A DNA stretch of 64,000 nt from DASUGC01 sp035606665 (lineage in GTDB: Bacteria > Acidobacteriota > Vicinamibacteria > Vicinamibacterales > SCN-69-37). Positions 26,983 through 35,590 of this stretch are shown here, piece by piece. The notes under the pieces were generated by a model. That model ran no database searches, was not told the DNA's origin, and was given only the letters and a program-made list of their open reading frames with translations. Made by a program: the position numbers and the translations under genes. Location of the stretch: the NCBI GenBank assembly GCA_035606665.1, contig DATNEY010000056.1, forward strand, positions 1 through 64,000. Direction: 5' to 3'. How positions within the stretch are numbered: the first letter of the stretch is position 1; each line of letters begins with the position of its first letter.

Positions 26983-27458
26983 TAGAGATGCAAATCCGGG
27001 GCTTGATGCTCGACCCCGTCACCAACGTGCCGATCGTCGTCCTGCGGGACTCGGACAATCAGCGCGTCCTTCCGATCTGGGTCGGTCCAGTCGAGGCGAA
27101 CGCGATCGCGCTGCAGATTGAGAACATCTCGTCGCCGAGACCGATGGCGCACGATCTCTTCCGGAGGCTGGTGGCGGCCGTCGGCGCGAGGGTTACGCGG
27201 GTCGTCATTAGCGAGCTCAGGGGCAGCACCTACTACGCGTATCTCGAGCTCGACCGGGAAGGGGAGCGCGTTCTGCTCGACGCGCGCCCGAGCGACGCCA
27301 TCGCCATCGCCCTGCGAACGGGATCTCCGGTTTTCGTGACGCCCGCAGTGCTCGAACAGGCCCGGTCCCTCGAAGTTTCGAGCGAACAGGCCGACCAGGA
27401 GCGTCTCCAGCGATGGCTCGAGTCTCTGGATCCAGACGACATGGGCTACAAGATGTAG
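26976..27458 (+). CDS. Bifunctional nuclease domain (DUF151/BFN) protein
   Basis: The 160-residue protein is a single BFN domain: VVLRDSDNQRVLPIWVGPVEANAIAL near the start and LDARPSDAIAIALRTG further on are the family signature. Members have been reported to have DNase/RNase activity, but the biological role is poorly defined. It starts 7 bp inside miaB, so both are co-expressed. An ATG at 26988 is an alternative start. Confidence 0.88.
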   Translation: MLIEMQIRGLMLDPVTNVPIVVLRDSDNQRVLPIWVGPVEANAIALQIENISSPRPMAHDLFRRLVAAVGARVTRVVISELRGSTYYAYLELDREGERVLLDARPSDAIAIALRTGSPVFVTPAVLEQARSLEVSSEQADQERLQRWLESLDPDDMGYKM

Positions 27459-27466
27459 TGGTTTTC

Positions 27467-27495
27467 TTGACACGCTGCGGGCCGGTTCCTAGAAT
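27467..27495 (+). promoter_or_regulatory. Strong sigma70 promoter of parAB
   Basis: TTGACA (27467-27472), 17 bp, then TAGAAT (27490-27495) is nearly perfect consensus. Predicted start is near 27502, about 23 bases before the parA ATG. It is the best promoter in the window. Confidence 0.8.
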
Positions 27496-27524
27496 GGCTC
27501 GACTCTCCTGATTAGCTGGCATTC

Positions 27525-28280
27525 ATGATCATCGCAATCGCCAACCAGAAAGGCGGCGTTGGCAAAACCACCACCGCGATCAATCTCGCGGCGGCGTTTG
27601 CGCTACGGAACAAGCGCACGCTTCTCGTCGACCTCGACCCGCAGTCGAACAGCACGATGTCGTTCCTCGAAGCCGGTTCCATCGACAAGTCGATGTACGA
27701 CGTCTTCGTCGATAGCCACCTGGGTCTTGGCGATGTCATTCGTCCCGCCAGTCTGCCGAGCTTGTGGGTGGCGCCGTCCCGGATCGCGCTCGCCAAGCTC
27801 GAGGCCAGGCTGGTAGGGGAGATCGACGCCCACTTCAGGCTGAAGGATCGGCTCGCGAGCGTCCTGGCGGGGTTCGACGTGGTGGTCATCGATTGCCCCC
27901 CGGCGCTGGGCCTGTTGACCGTCAACGCGCTCGTCGCCTCGACGCATCTCCTGATCCCGATTCAGTCGTCGTACTTCGCACTGGAGGGCACTGACGACCT
28001 CCTGGAGACGATTGAGAAAGTCAGGAGCCGGGCCAATCCGACGCTTCGTATTCTCGGCGTGGTGATCACCATGCACGACAAACGGACGTCGCTCGCAAGG
28101 GACATTCGCGAACAGATTGACCGCGTGTTCGGCAAGAAGGTGTTCAGGACGGTCATCACGAAGAGCGTCCGGCTCGAGGAGAGCCCGGCGTACAAGGAAT
28201 CCATCTTCCAGTTCGCGCCGGACTCATCCGGTGCGACGGAGTACTACCGGCTCTGCGAGGAGGTCATCGATCGTGTCTAA
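27525..28280 (+). CDS. parA: ParA-family chromosome partitioning ATPase
   Basis: ParA ATPases move ParB-bound DNA or other cargo. The 251-residue protein has the deviant Walker A KGGVGKTT, Walker A' DLDPQSN, and the Walker B region VVVIDCPPALGLLTVNAL. It lacks an N-terminal DNA-binding extension, so it is the short chromosomal/Soj type. It has its own strong promoter and overlaps parB by 8 bp. The usual gidA/gidB (mnmG/rsmG) neighbours are absent, so this may not be the origin-proximal pair. Confidence 0.9.
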   Translation: MIIAIANQKGGVGKTTTAINLAAAFALRNKRTLLVDLDPQSNSTMSFLEAGSIDKSMYDVFVDSHLGLGDVIRPASLPSLWVAPSRIALAKLEARLVGEIDAHFRLKDRLASVLAGFDVVVIDCPPALGLLTVNALVASTHLLIPIQSSYFALEGTDDLLETIEKVRSRANPTLRILGVVITMHDKRTSLARDIREQIDRVFGKKVFRTVITKSVRLEESPAYKESIFQFAPDSSGATEYYRLCEEVIDRV

Positions 28281-29100
28281 GCGCGGCCTTCCAGTCACTC
28301 TCAAGATGCGTCACGACGCTCACTACGTTGACGCGCTCACGACATCCGCCGGCAACCCGATTGGTCGCATGGTGCCGATAGAGCTCATCGATCCGAATCC
28401 GGAGCAGCCTCGGCAGATGATGGGCGACCTGTCCGAACTCAAGGCGTCGATTGCCGAAAAGGGCATCATCGAGCCGCTCGTCGTGCGCCAGCGCGGGGCT
28501 CGATTCCAGATCGTTGCCGGGGAGCGCCGATACCAGGCCGCGAGTCAGCTTGGTCTCCGTGAGTTGCCAGTCGTCCTGCGTGACGTCGATGATCGCGAGA
28601 TCATCGAGATCGCGCTCATCGAGAACATTCAGCGCAAGGACCTTGGGGCCTTTGAAGAGGCTGAGGCGATGGAGGCGCTATCGAAGCGCTGCGGCTACAC
28701 CCACGAGGACCTCGCAAAGCGACTTGGTAAGTCGCGGACGTCGGTGACGGAGTCTTTGGCCCTGACGGCGATGCCTCCAGAGGTGAGAAAGGTTTGTCGG
28801 CTGGCCGACATTTCCTCTAAGTCATTGCTTCTTCAGATAGTTAGGCAGCAGTCGACTGAGAAAATGCTCGCGCTGGTCGAGCAGATCACCAAGGGCGGCG
28901 CTGTGGCGACGCGTGAGCAGGCGCGCAAGGCTGTCGCAATCAAGCCAAAGGCCGGCCGGCCTCGCGCATTCGTTTTCCAGTACCGGCCGCCGACGAAGAC
29001 ATTCAATCTCAAACTCCAGTTCAAGAAGTCCGACGTCGATCGCGATGAAGTGATCGAAGCGCTCGAGGGCATCATCAAAGAACTTCGCTCGAGTCGTTAG
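28273..29100 (+). CDS. parB: ParB/RepB/Spo0J-family partition protein
   Basis: The 275-residue protein has the ParB N-terminal CTPase domain with IDPNPEQPRQ, the GERRYQAA box and ENIQRKDL. A helix-turn-helix follows (THEDLAKRLGKSRTSVTESL), with a basic C-terminal part ending in a dimerisation helix (VIEALEGIIKELRSSR). GTG 28273 lies inside the parA end. I found no full TGTTTCACGTGAAACA parS site in the window. Confidence 0.88.
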   Translation: MSKRGLPVTLKMRHDAHYVDALTTSAGNPIGRMVPIELIDPNPEQPRQMMGDLSELKASIAEKGIIEPLVVRQRGARFQIVAGERRYQAASQLGLRELPVVLRDVDDREIIEIALIENIQRKDLGAFEEAEAMEALSKRCGYTHEDLAKRLGKSRTSVTESLALTAMPPEVRKVCRLADISSKSLLLQIVRQQSTEKMLALVEQITKGGAVATREQARKAVAIKPKAGRPRAFVFQYRPPTKTFNLKLQFKKSDVDRDEVIEALEGIIKELRSSR

Positions 29101-29161
29101 CACCGAGGAGCGTGCGCTGGCGACGAGGTGTGCGCCGGCAACGTGGGCGGCGCCGAGGGGC

Positions 29162-29180
29162 GCCTGTCCTTCAGGCTTTT
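29162..29180 (+). terminator. Possible terminator after parB
   Basis: A 5-bp stem GCCTG/CAGGC with a 5-base loop is followed by TTTT. It lies about 60 bp after the parB stop. The stem is short, so it is a weak candidate. Confidence 0.35.
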
Positions 29181-29223
29181 GGGGTTATTAGTTAACATAA
29201 CATGTCTTATCAGACGTTGTATC

Positions 29224-29245
29224 CAGGCCGTTAGAAAGAGGCCTG
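29224..29245 (+). other. Hairpin in the leader of the LptFG gene
   Basis: CAGGCC (29224-29229) and GGCCTG (29240-29245) form a 6-bp perfect inverted repeat with a 10-base A-rich loop, 37 bp before the start codon. It sits at the end of the only noticeably AT-rich stretch of the window (29177-29222). It could be a regulator site or an mRNA hairpin. No matching family is recognised. Confidence 0.35.
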
Positions 29246-29282
29246 TGGATGAAATGTTGGCGGTGTTATCGTCTTGTCTGCT

Positions 29283-31628
29283 GTGAGGACGCTGGACCGC
29301 TACATCATCCGGGAAATCCTGCCGCCGTTCCTTCTGGCGCTCGGCTTGTTCACGTTCGTCCTCGCCGTCAACCCGATGCTCGACAAGGCCAAGGACCTGC
29401 TGGCCAAGGGACTTCCGGCTCCCACGGTCGGGTGGCTCCTCGTGCTTCTGGTTCCGCAGGCGCTGAGCCTCACGATTCCCATGGCGTTCCTCACCGGACT
29501 CCTCATGGCCCTGGGCCGCATCTCCGGGGACCGCGAGTCGGTGGCCTTGCTCTCGTGCGGTGTCAGCCCGTTGCGCCTCCTGCGGCCCGTGCTCCTGGTC
29601 GCGGCCATCGTCGGCGGCGCGGACATGTACGTGCTCATGAAGCTCAAGCCGGACGCCAACCAGGCCTGGCGTGAGATTACCTTCGGCCATTTGGAGAAGC
29701 AGACCGCAGCGGAGATCAAGCCGCAGGTCTTCTTCGAACGGTTCCCAAACCTGGTCCTGTTCATCGGGGGATCGAACCGGGACGGCACCTGGTCTCAGGT
29801 ACTGCTGGCCGACACGAACGACCCGACGCGGCCCACCGTGACCCTGGCGGACGCCGGCCGCCTGGTCATCGACCGCGAGGAGCGGCAGGTGAGTTTGGTG
29901 CTATCGAACGCCACCCAGTACACACCCGGCCGCTCCGACGCCCGGGTCTACAACCGCGCGAACTGGGATCCCCTGACAGTCAAGATCAGCGCCGAGTCGG
30001 TGTTCGGGACGGGTGATATCACCTACCCGCGCGGGTTTGCCGAAAAGGGCTACGCCGAGTTGAAGAAGGATGCCGTGGAGAACCAGGCCAAGGGGATCCC
30101 CATCCACAACGAGATCATGCACATGCAGCAGATGTTCTCGTTCCCTGTCGCGTGCCTGGTGTTCGCGCTACTCGGCGTCCCAGTCGGCCTGAACACGCGG
30201 AAGGAAGGACGCCTTGCCGCCCTGGCGGTGGGGCTAGCGATCATCGCGTCGTACTACCTCCTGATGGAGGTCGCCGAGGGCTGGGTCAAGGGCGAGAACT
30301 GGAAGGGACTCCCCGTTTTCCCGGCTGAGTGGGCCCGGTGGGTTCCCAACATCGTCCTGGGACTGCTCGGGGTCGCCGCACTCTGGAGGAGTTCTCGTAC
30401 GGGCAATGCGCGGCCGTTGCTGACACTTCCCCGCTGGTCCAGGCGCGCGTCTGACCCCGCGTTGACAACGGACCGCCCGAAAGCCGCGGACCGGACGGTG
30501 CTCGTCCTCAAGGTTCCGAACATTCCCTTTCCGCTTCCGAGACTTCTGGATCGCTACGTCAGCGGTCAGTACCTGAGGATGATTGCGCTGTCGTTCACAG
30601 CGCTCCTGACGCTGTACTACATCGGCGCGATCGTGGACCTGGCGGAAAAGATGTTCAAGGGCCAGGCCGGGACGGGCACGGTGTTGCAGTACCTGTGGTA
30701 CTCGACACCCGAGTTCATCTCCTTCGTGATCCCGATTGCGACGCTCGTGGCAGCGCTCGGCACCATCGGGGCACTGACCCGCTCCGGCGAACTCATGATG
30801 ATGCGCGCGTCCGGCGTCAGTCTGTACCGGGCAGCCGCGCCGCTCTTGTTCTTCGCCATCGCCTGGGGCGCCGTCCTGTTTGTCCTGGAGGATCGGGTCC
30901 TCGGCGCTTCGCGGAAGACGGCCGTGGCGCTGAGAGACAACATTCGCGGACGTCCGGCCCATACAGTCGACGTGGCGAATCTGACATGGATGATCGGACA
31001 GGACGGCCGCATCTATCACTACGCCGTGTTCGAAACAGCCAGCCGTCTGAATGCAAACCGGCCCGCGATTCACGCGTTGTCGGTGTTCGAGACCAATCCG
31101 AAACCCTATCAACTGGCGAAACACACCTTCGCGGAGCGCGTCGACCTCAGGAACACGGACTGGCGTGCGGTCAATGGATGGAGCCAGACCTTTGCCGGCG
31201 CGGAGGTCACGCGCGAGGAGTTCGCGACGAGCGTCCTGAAGCTGGAGCCCGTCGAGGAGTTCCGCCGGGCGCGCGTCGATGCCAGCGCGATGACCTACCG
31301 CCAGCTGCGCGAGTACGTGCAGCGGCTGGGCGCCAGCGGATTCAATGTCGCGGAGCAGGCCGTGGACCTCCAGCACAAGGTCGCCTTCCCTGCCGTGACG
31401 ATCGTCATGACGCTGCTGGCGATTCCTTTTGGAGCGACGACCGGGAAGAAGGGCGCGTTGTACGGCATCGGACTCGCTGCCGTGCTCGCCGGGGCCTACT
31501 TCCTGCTGCTCACCGTCTCCCTCGCCGCCGGCGCCGCGGGCGTGCTGCCGCCGGCGCTCGCTGCGTGGGCGCCCAATCTGGTCTTCGCTTCGGGAGCGTT
31601 GTTCCTGATGTTTACCGTGCGGACGTAG
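29283..31628 (+). CDS. Fused LptF-LptG LPS export permease
   Basis: LptF and LptG are the two membrane subunits that, with LptB, extract LPS from the inner membrane. Here both are in one 781-residue chain. Residues about 1-375 form one YjgP/YjgQ unit, beginning TLDRYIIREILPPF, with periplasmic domain and late helices around FALLGVPVGLNTRKEGR. A cytoplasmic linker rich in Arg and Pro follows. A second unit starts at RLLDRYVSGQYLRMIALSF and has its own MTLLAIPFGATTGKKGAL. Each half has the 3+3 helix pattern with a central periplasmic domain. No stop or frameshift separates them. GTG 29283 matches the family N-terminus; a TTG at 29274 is possible. The 3' end overlaps the convergent hydrolase gene by 17 bp. 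Confidence 0.92.
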   Translation: MRTLDRYIIREILPPFLLALGLFTFVLAVNPMLDKAKDLLAKGLPAPTVGWLLVLLVPQALSLTIPMAFLTGLLMALGRISGDRESVALLSCGVSPLRLLRPVLLVAAIVGGADMYVLMKLKPDANQAWREITFGHLEKQTAAEIKPQVFFERFPNLVLFIGGSNRDGTWSQVLLADTNDPTRPTVTLADAGRLVIDREERQVSLVLSNATQYTPGRSDARVYNRANWDPLTVKISAESVFGTGDITYPRGFAEKGYAELKKDAVENQAKGIPIHNEIMHMQQMFSFPVACLVFALLGVPVGLNTRKEGRLAALAVGLAIIASYYLLMEVAEGWVKGENWKGLPVFPAEWARWVPNIVLGLLGVAALWRSSRTGNARPLLTLPRWSRRASDPALTTDRPKAADRTVLVLKVPNIPFPLPRLLDRYVSGQYLRMIALSFTALLTLYYIGAIVDLAEKMFKGQAGTGTVLQYLWYSTPEFISFVIPIATLVAALGTIGALTRSGELMMMRASGVSLYRAAAPLLFFAIAWGAVLFVLEDRVLGASRKTAVALRDNIRGRPAHTVDVANLTWMIGQDGRIYHYAVFETASRLNANRPAIHALSVFETNPKPYQLAKHTFAERVDLRNTDWRAVNGWSQTFAGAEVTREEFATSVLKLEPVEEFRRARVDASAMTYRQLREYVQRLGASGFNVAEQAVDLQHKVAFPAVTIVMTLLAIPFGATTGKKGALYGIGLAAVLAGAYFLLLTVSLAAGAAGVLPPALAAWAPNLVFASGALFLMFTVRT

Positions 31629-33258
31629 CGTCCTGCGACGCCCCGCCGTGGACGAACCGGGCGTCCCGGATGTTCACCTCGCCGGCGCTCCCGGGTTTTG
31701 CGTTGAGTGTGTCAATCACGATCAGCACGGACTGCACGCGGGCCACGATCGGCCGCAGCGCGGTCCGGCGATCCACCGGCTGCATGTCCGAAAGATCGAC
31801 GATGATCTCACGGGGTGTCGCGTCGAGATAGACGGAGCGGCGCCAGCGCTGCCCATCGGCTCCTCCGGCGACCCGCACCTGGACAGAGATCCTCATCGGC
31901 TGGCGGGACGAGCCTGTGAAGCGAATCGCGGCGATGGGGTCGGTTCCGGCCGCGGCGGATAGCGCGACGTACTGTCCGGCCGGCGATCCGTCGCCCAGTC
32001 GATAGCGAAGTGCGACCCCGCCGGCGATGGCTTCAAGAGTTGCGGTAGAGGTGGCGTGCTTTTCGATTTGCCACGCTCCACCCATCGCGGACACCTTGGT
32101 CTCCGGGCTGGGACCGCCCGCAGCCGACTTGGATGATGCCGGCGCTGCTGCAATCCGAATCACGTCGGAGACTATCCACGGGAACGTGCGGCCCGCGATT
32201 CTCGCCTCGAGTCGGTAGTCGCCTGGCTCCGCGGCATCGGCGGAGTCGAGACGTCCGGCACCGGTGGCGACCTGCTGGCCGTTTCTGAGGAGGCGCAGCT
32301 CGACGTTTTCGACACCGGGCACTTCCCCACTGGCGCGGCCGTTGGCCGCCTCGAAACGCAGCGGCGCACGCACGTTCGCGAAGCCTCGCACGATCGCGTA
32401 GGACCGCCGATCACGGATGCTGTTCAGCAATAAACGACTGTCCGTGGCCGCATCGCCTGTCAATGGCCGATCGAGTCGAACGGCCTGGGCAACCGTCCGG
32501 AACATCGACAGGTAGGACGGCAATCGAACTGAAGCGCCGGGTGCGGCGCCGTCCGAGTCGGCGCCTGCGCGTGCGTGCGCGTCAAGAGCCGCGATGCTGA
32601 ACATGGGCGACGGGCCGGTGCCGCGATCCCACCGCGAGAATGACGGTGGTGTCCTGAACAGCGCCGCGAGCGATTCCGGCGCGCGAAGCAACGATCGCAG
32701 GCCGGTGCCGGCGATCTCCCAGGCACCGCGCGTCCGCCATTCGGAGTCTGCGTTGAACCACTCGAAGCCGTCGACGGCGGCGGCCTGCCCGCGCCAGCGC
32801 AGATTCGGCCTCGGTGATTCCGGGTGCGCGGCAATCGCCCCCCCGCCCATACGGTGAATGTCCTCTACGACGTCCCGGGCTTCGCCCGCCAGCGGATACG
32901 GCGATGCCCTGTCGAGACCGAGAGCGACAACGTGGCCGGACTCGGTATTGATCTCAGTGGCGTGCACGCACAGCACACCGGCGCGGTATGCGGGGCTTTC
33001 GAAGGCGGTAGCATCGCTGTGGTCGGTGAAGATGACGAACTGGAGCCCGGCGCGCGCGGCCGCGGCAGCAATGTCGTCGAAACTCCCGCTGCCGTCAGAG
33101 GCCGACGAGTGCACGTGATAGGCGCCCCAGACGAGCCGGTCATCCGGCGCCGCTGCCGGCGTGAGCGCGCGAGGCGGCAGCGTGACGGCCGCATAAACAA
33201 CAGCGGCGGCCATAACGGCCGCCGCTGTCAGCATCATTCGTTTCAGGAACCGGCGCAT
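31612..33258 (-). CDS. CehA/McbA-like PHP-domain metallohydrolase, exported
   Basis: The 548-residue protein has an N-terminal hydrophobic signal/anchor (LTAAAVMAAAVVYAAV) and then a PHP phosphoesterase-like domain. Metal-binding motifs are visible: YHVHSSASDG, FTDHSDAT, TEINTESGHVVALG and AIAAHPESP. The second half (from about residue 320) is beta-rich and may be carbohydrate- or protein-binding modules. Substrates of such secreted PHP proteins are mostly unknown. ATG 33258 gives a proper signal sequence. A far longer Arg-rich in-frame extension toward 33612 lies inside metK and is rejected. It is 20 bp after metK on the same strand. Confidence 0.8.
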   Translation of the reverse strand: MRRFLKRMMLTAAAVMAAAVVYAAVTLPPRALTPAAAPDDRLVWGAYHVHSSASDGSGSFDDIAAAAARAGLQFVIFTDHSDATAFESPAYRAGVLCVHATEINTESGHVVALGLDRASPYPLAGEARDVVEDIHRMGGGAIAAHPESPRPNLRWRGQAAAVDGFEWFNADSEWRTRGAWEIAGTGLRSLLRAPESLAALFRTPPSFSRWDRGTGPSPMFSIAALDAHARAGADSDGAAPGASVRLPSYLSMFRTVAQAVRLDRPLTGDAATDSRLLLNSIRDRRSYAIVRGFANVRAPLRFEAANGRASGEVPGVENVELRLLRNGQQVATGAGRLDSADAAEPGDYRLEARIAGRTFPWIVSDVIRIAAAPASSKSAAGGPSPETKVSAMGGAWQIEKHATSTATLEAIAGGVALRYRLGDGSPAGQYVALSAAAGTDPIAAIRFTGSSRQPMRISVQVRVAGGADGQRWRRSVYLDATPREIIVDLSDMQPVDRRTALRPIVARVQSVLIVIDTLNAKPGSAGEVNIRDARFVHGGASQDATSAR

Positions 33259-33278
33259 GGCCGTCCGTCTGTCAGGTC

Positions 33279-34427
33279 CTAGAGACCGGCCGCCGCCTTG
33301 AGGGCCGCTGCCTTGTCCGTCCGCTCCCAGGTGAACTCGGGTTCCGTGCGCCCGAAGTGCCCGAAGGCCGCGGTCTTCCGGTAGATCGGCTTGCGCAGAT
33401 CCAGCGACTCGATGATCCCCTTCGGCGTGAGCTTGAATTGCGCGCGTACGAGCTCGACGATCTTCTCGTCGGCGATCTTGCCGGTGCCCTCGCTGTCGAC
33501 GAGCACGGACACGGGGTCGGCCACGCCGATCGCGTACGCGAGCTGCACCATGGCGCGATCGGCGAGCCCCGCCGCAACGACGTTCTTCGCGATGTAACGG
33601 GCCATGTAGCACGCCGACCGGTCGACCTTGGTTGGATCCTTGCCCGAGAACGCGCCGCCGCCATGTGGCGCCGCGCCGCCGTAGGTGTCGACGATGATCT
33701 TGCGTCCCGTGACGCCGGCATCTCCATGCGGACCGCCAATCACGAATCGTCCCGTCGGGTTGACGTAGATCTTCGTGTTCTTGTCCATCATGCTGGCCGG
33801 GATCGTCGGATTGATGATCTTCTCGATCAAATCCTTCTTGATCTGCTCTTGCGTCACCTCGTCGCTGTGCTGGGTCGAGACGACGACGGCATCGACGCGC
33901 ACCGGTTTGTGGCCGTCGTACTCAACTGTGACCTGCGACTTACCGTCAGGACGGAGATACTTCAGCACTCCCTGCCGGCGCATGTCAGACAGCCCGCGCA
34001 CGAGCTTGTGCGCCAGCATGATTGGCAGCGGCATGAGTTCGGGCGTTTCGGTGCAGGCGAACCCGAACATCAGGCCCTGATCGCCGGCGCCGCCGGTGTC
34101 CACGCCCTGGCCGATGTCGCGCGACTGTTCATGGATGGATGACAGCACCGCGCAGGTCTCGGCGTCGTATCCGTATTTTCCGCGGGTATACCCCACGTCG
34201 GTGATGACGCCGCGCACGATCTTCTGAACGTCGATGTTGCAGCTGGTCGTGATTTCGCCCGCGACGACCGCGAGCCCCGTCGTCACCAGCGTTTCGCACG
34301 CGACGCGCGCGATGGGATCCTGCGCCAGGATGGCGTCCAGAATTCCGTCGGAAATCTGGTCGGCGATCTTGTCGGGATGTCCTTCGGTAACGGACTCAGA
34401 CGTAAACAGATGGCGGCCACGCCCCAT
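33279..34427 (-). CDS. metK: S-adenosylmethionine synthetase
   Basis: MetK makes SAM from methionine and ATP. The 382-residue protein begins with LFTSESVTEGHPDKIADQIS, contains the GAGDQGLMFG hexapeptide region and GGGAFSGKDPTKVDRS near the active site. Length and motifs are standard. It has a strong GGGAGAG ribosome site. The roughly 50-base leader shows no SAM riboswitch that I recognise. Confidence 0.97.
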   Translation of the reverse strand: MGRGRHLFTSESVTEGHPDKIADQISDGILDAILAQDPIARVACETLVTTGLAVVAGEITTSCNIDVQKIVRGVITDVGYTRGKYGYDAETCAVLSSIHEQSRDIGQGVDTGGAGDQGLMFGFACTETPELMPLPIMLAHKLVRGLSDMRRQGVLKYLRPDGKSQVTVEYDGHKPVRVDAVVVSTQHSDEVTQEQIKKDLIEKIINPTIPASMMDKNTKIYVNPTGRFVIGGPHGDAGVTGRKIIVDTYGGAAPHGGGAFSGKDPTKVDRSACYMARYIAKNVVAAGLADRAMVQLAYAIGVADPVSVLVDSEGTGKIADEKIVELVRAQFKLTPKGIIESLDLRKPIYRKTAAFGHFGRTEPEFTWERTDKAAALKAAAGL

Positions 34428-34484
34428 TCGTAACTCTCCCTCTCAGGCCTCAGACGGGCTCAGTCCCCATCCGGCAAACACTTA

Positions 34485-34513
34485 ACGGTACCAGAGCGCC
34501 CAGTACCGGTCAA
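34485..34513 (-). promoter_or_regulatory. Putative promoter of metK
   Basis: On the minus strand TTGACC (34513-34508), 17 bp, then TACCGT (34490-34485). Start predicted near 34478, giving a leader of about 50 bases to the metK ATG at 34427. Confidence 0.5.
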
Positions 34514-34526
34514 TTTGCGCGACGTG

Positions 34527-35486
34527 TCACGCACGCGGATGGAAGCGGTCGTAGACCTGCCGCAGGCGGGCTTCCAGCACGTGCGTGTAGATCTGCGTGG
34601 TCGACAGGTCCGCGTGGCCGAGCATTGCCTGAATGGCTCGCAAATCGGCGCCGCGTTCCAGAAGGTGGGTCGCGAACGAATGGCGGAGCACGTGCGGTGT
34701 CAGTGCGGCGCGAATCTTCGCCTGGCGGCCGTAGTCCCTCAGAATCTTCCAGAACCCGACTCGCGAGAGCCGCTGGCCCGTCCGGGCGTTCAGAAACAGC
34801 CAGGGCGACTGCCGTCCCCGACTGAGGGTGCCTCTCGCTTCGCGGACGTACCGATTGACCCAGGAGATGGCTTCGTCGCCGAGGGGCACAGCTCGCTCTT
34901 TGCTCCCCTTTCCAAGACACTGCACGAAGCCCTGATCCAGGCGGACGTCGGTCACGCGGAGCCCGACAAGTTCCGAGACCCGCAGGCCCGTTGCATACAA
35001 CACTTCAAGTAGCGCCCGATCCCGCACGCCCCGCGGCGTTGTCACGTCGGGCGTTGCGAGCAGCGTGTCTACATCCTCGAAGCTCAGGAACCTGGGCAAC
35101 GTGGAAAACGCCCGCGGGGCCTGAAAGTCCTCCGCGGGGTTCTGCGCGATGTGACCTGCCATGCGAAGAAACCGGTAGAAGCCCCGCACTCCGGCCACGA
35201 AGCGTGCCGTGGACGCCGGCGATCTACCCTCCGCCATCGACTGCCGCGCCGCGGCCTCGAGATCGCGCCGCGACAAGCGCTCGAGCGGAATCTCACTCTT
35301 GACGGCGTAGGCCGCGAGCCGTCCGAGGTCGCGCCGGTACGCGTCCAGTGTGTTCCTGGCCATCCTTCGCTCAACCTCCAGATGCCGGAGATATGCGGCC
35401 GCGAGCTTTGGAAGCTCTTCCACCGAGGACGGCGCGCCCGAGGGTGCCGAAGATTTGGCGTGAGGTAGACGACGCGCGCGCGTCAC
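34527..35486 (-). CDS. xerD: XerD-like tyrosine recombinase
   Basis: This 319-residue site-specific recombinase probably resolves chromosome dimers at dif. The N-terminal SAM-like DNA-binding domain (LAAAYLRHLEVERRMARNTL) is followed by the catalytic domain. The Arg in TGLRVSEL, Lys in GKGSKERAVP, HxxR in HVLRHSFATHLLERGADL and His plus Tyr in LGHADLSTTQIYTHV are all present. Length and motifs favour XerD/XerC over a phage integrase, and no att repeats were noted. A XerC assignment cannot be excluded. Confidence 0.88.
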   Translation of the reverse strand: MTRARRLPHAKSSAPSGAPSSVEELPKLAAAYLRHLEVERRMARNTLDAYRRDLGRLAAYAVKSEIPLERLSRRDLEAAARQSMAEGRSPASTARFVAGVRGFYRFLRMAGHIAQNPAEDFQAPRAFSTLPRFLSFEDVDTLLATPDVTTPRGVRDRALLEVLYATGLRVSELVGLRVTDVRLDQGFVQCLGKGSKERAVPLGDEAISWVNRYVREARGTLSRGRQSPWLFLNARTGQRLSRVGFWKILRDYGRQAKIRAALTPHVLRHSFATHLLERGADLRAIQAMLGHADLSTTQIYTHVLEARLRQVYDRFHPRA

Positions 35487-35590
35487 GCGGCGATTGTACC
35501 GTGCGCGGCAATTGCGGCTCGCGGCCGATTCCGGCTACCCTACCGGATTGCCGCCGTTGCGATCGCGCGACGAGCAGGCTGGAAGCTTTC

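Noticed and set aside
33259..33612. A 118-residue N-terminal extension of the PHP hydrolase reaching into metK
   Set aside because: The extension is Arg-rich nonsense in the wrong frame of metK and would bury the signal sequence. ATG 33258 gives a normal exported protein.
34428..34484. SAM riboswitch in the metK leader
   Set aside because: The leader is only about 50 bases and shows no conserved SAM aptamer core or stable multi-helix fold that I can recognise.
34527..35486. Phage integrase marking a mobile island
   Set aside because: Length, motifs and housekeeping neighbours fit XerC/XerD; there is no tRNA, att repeat or phage gene nearby.
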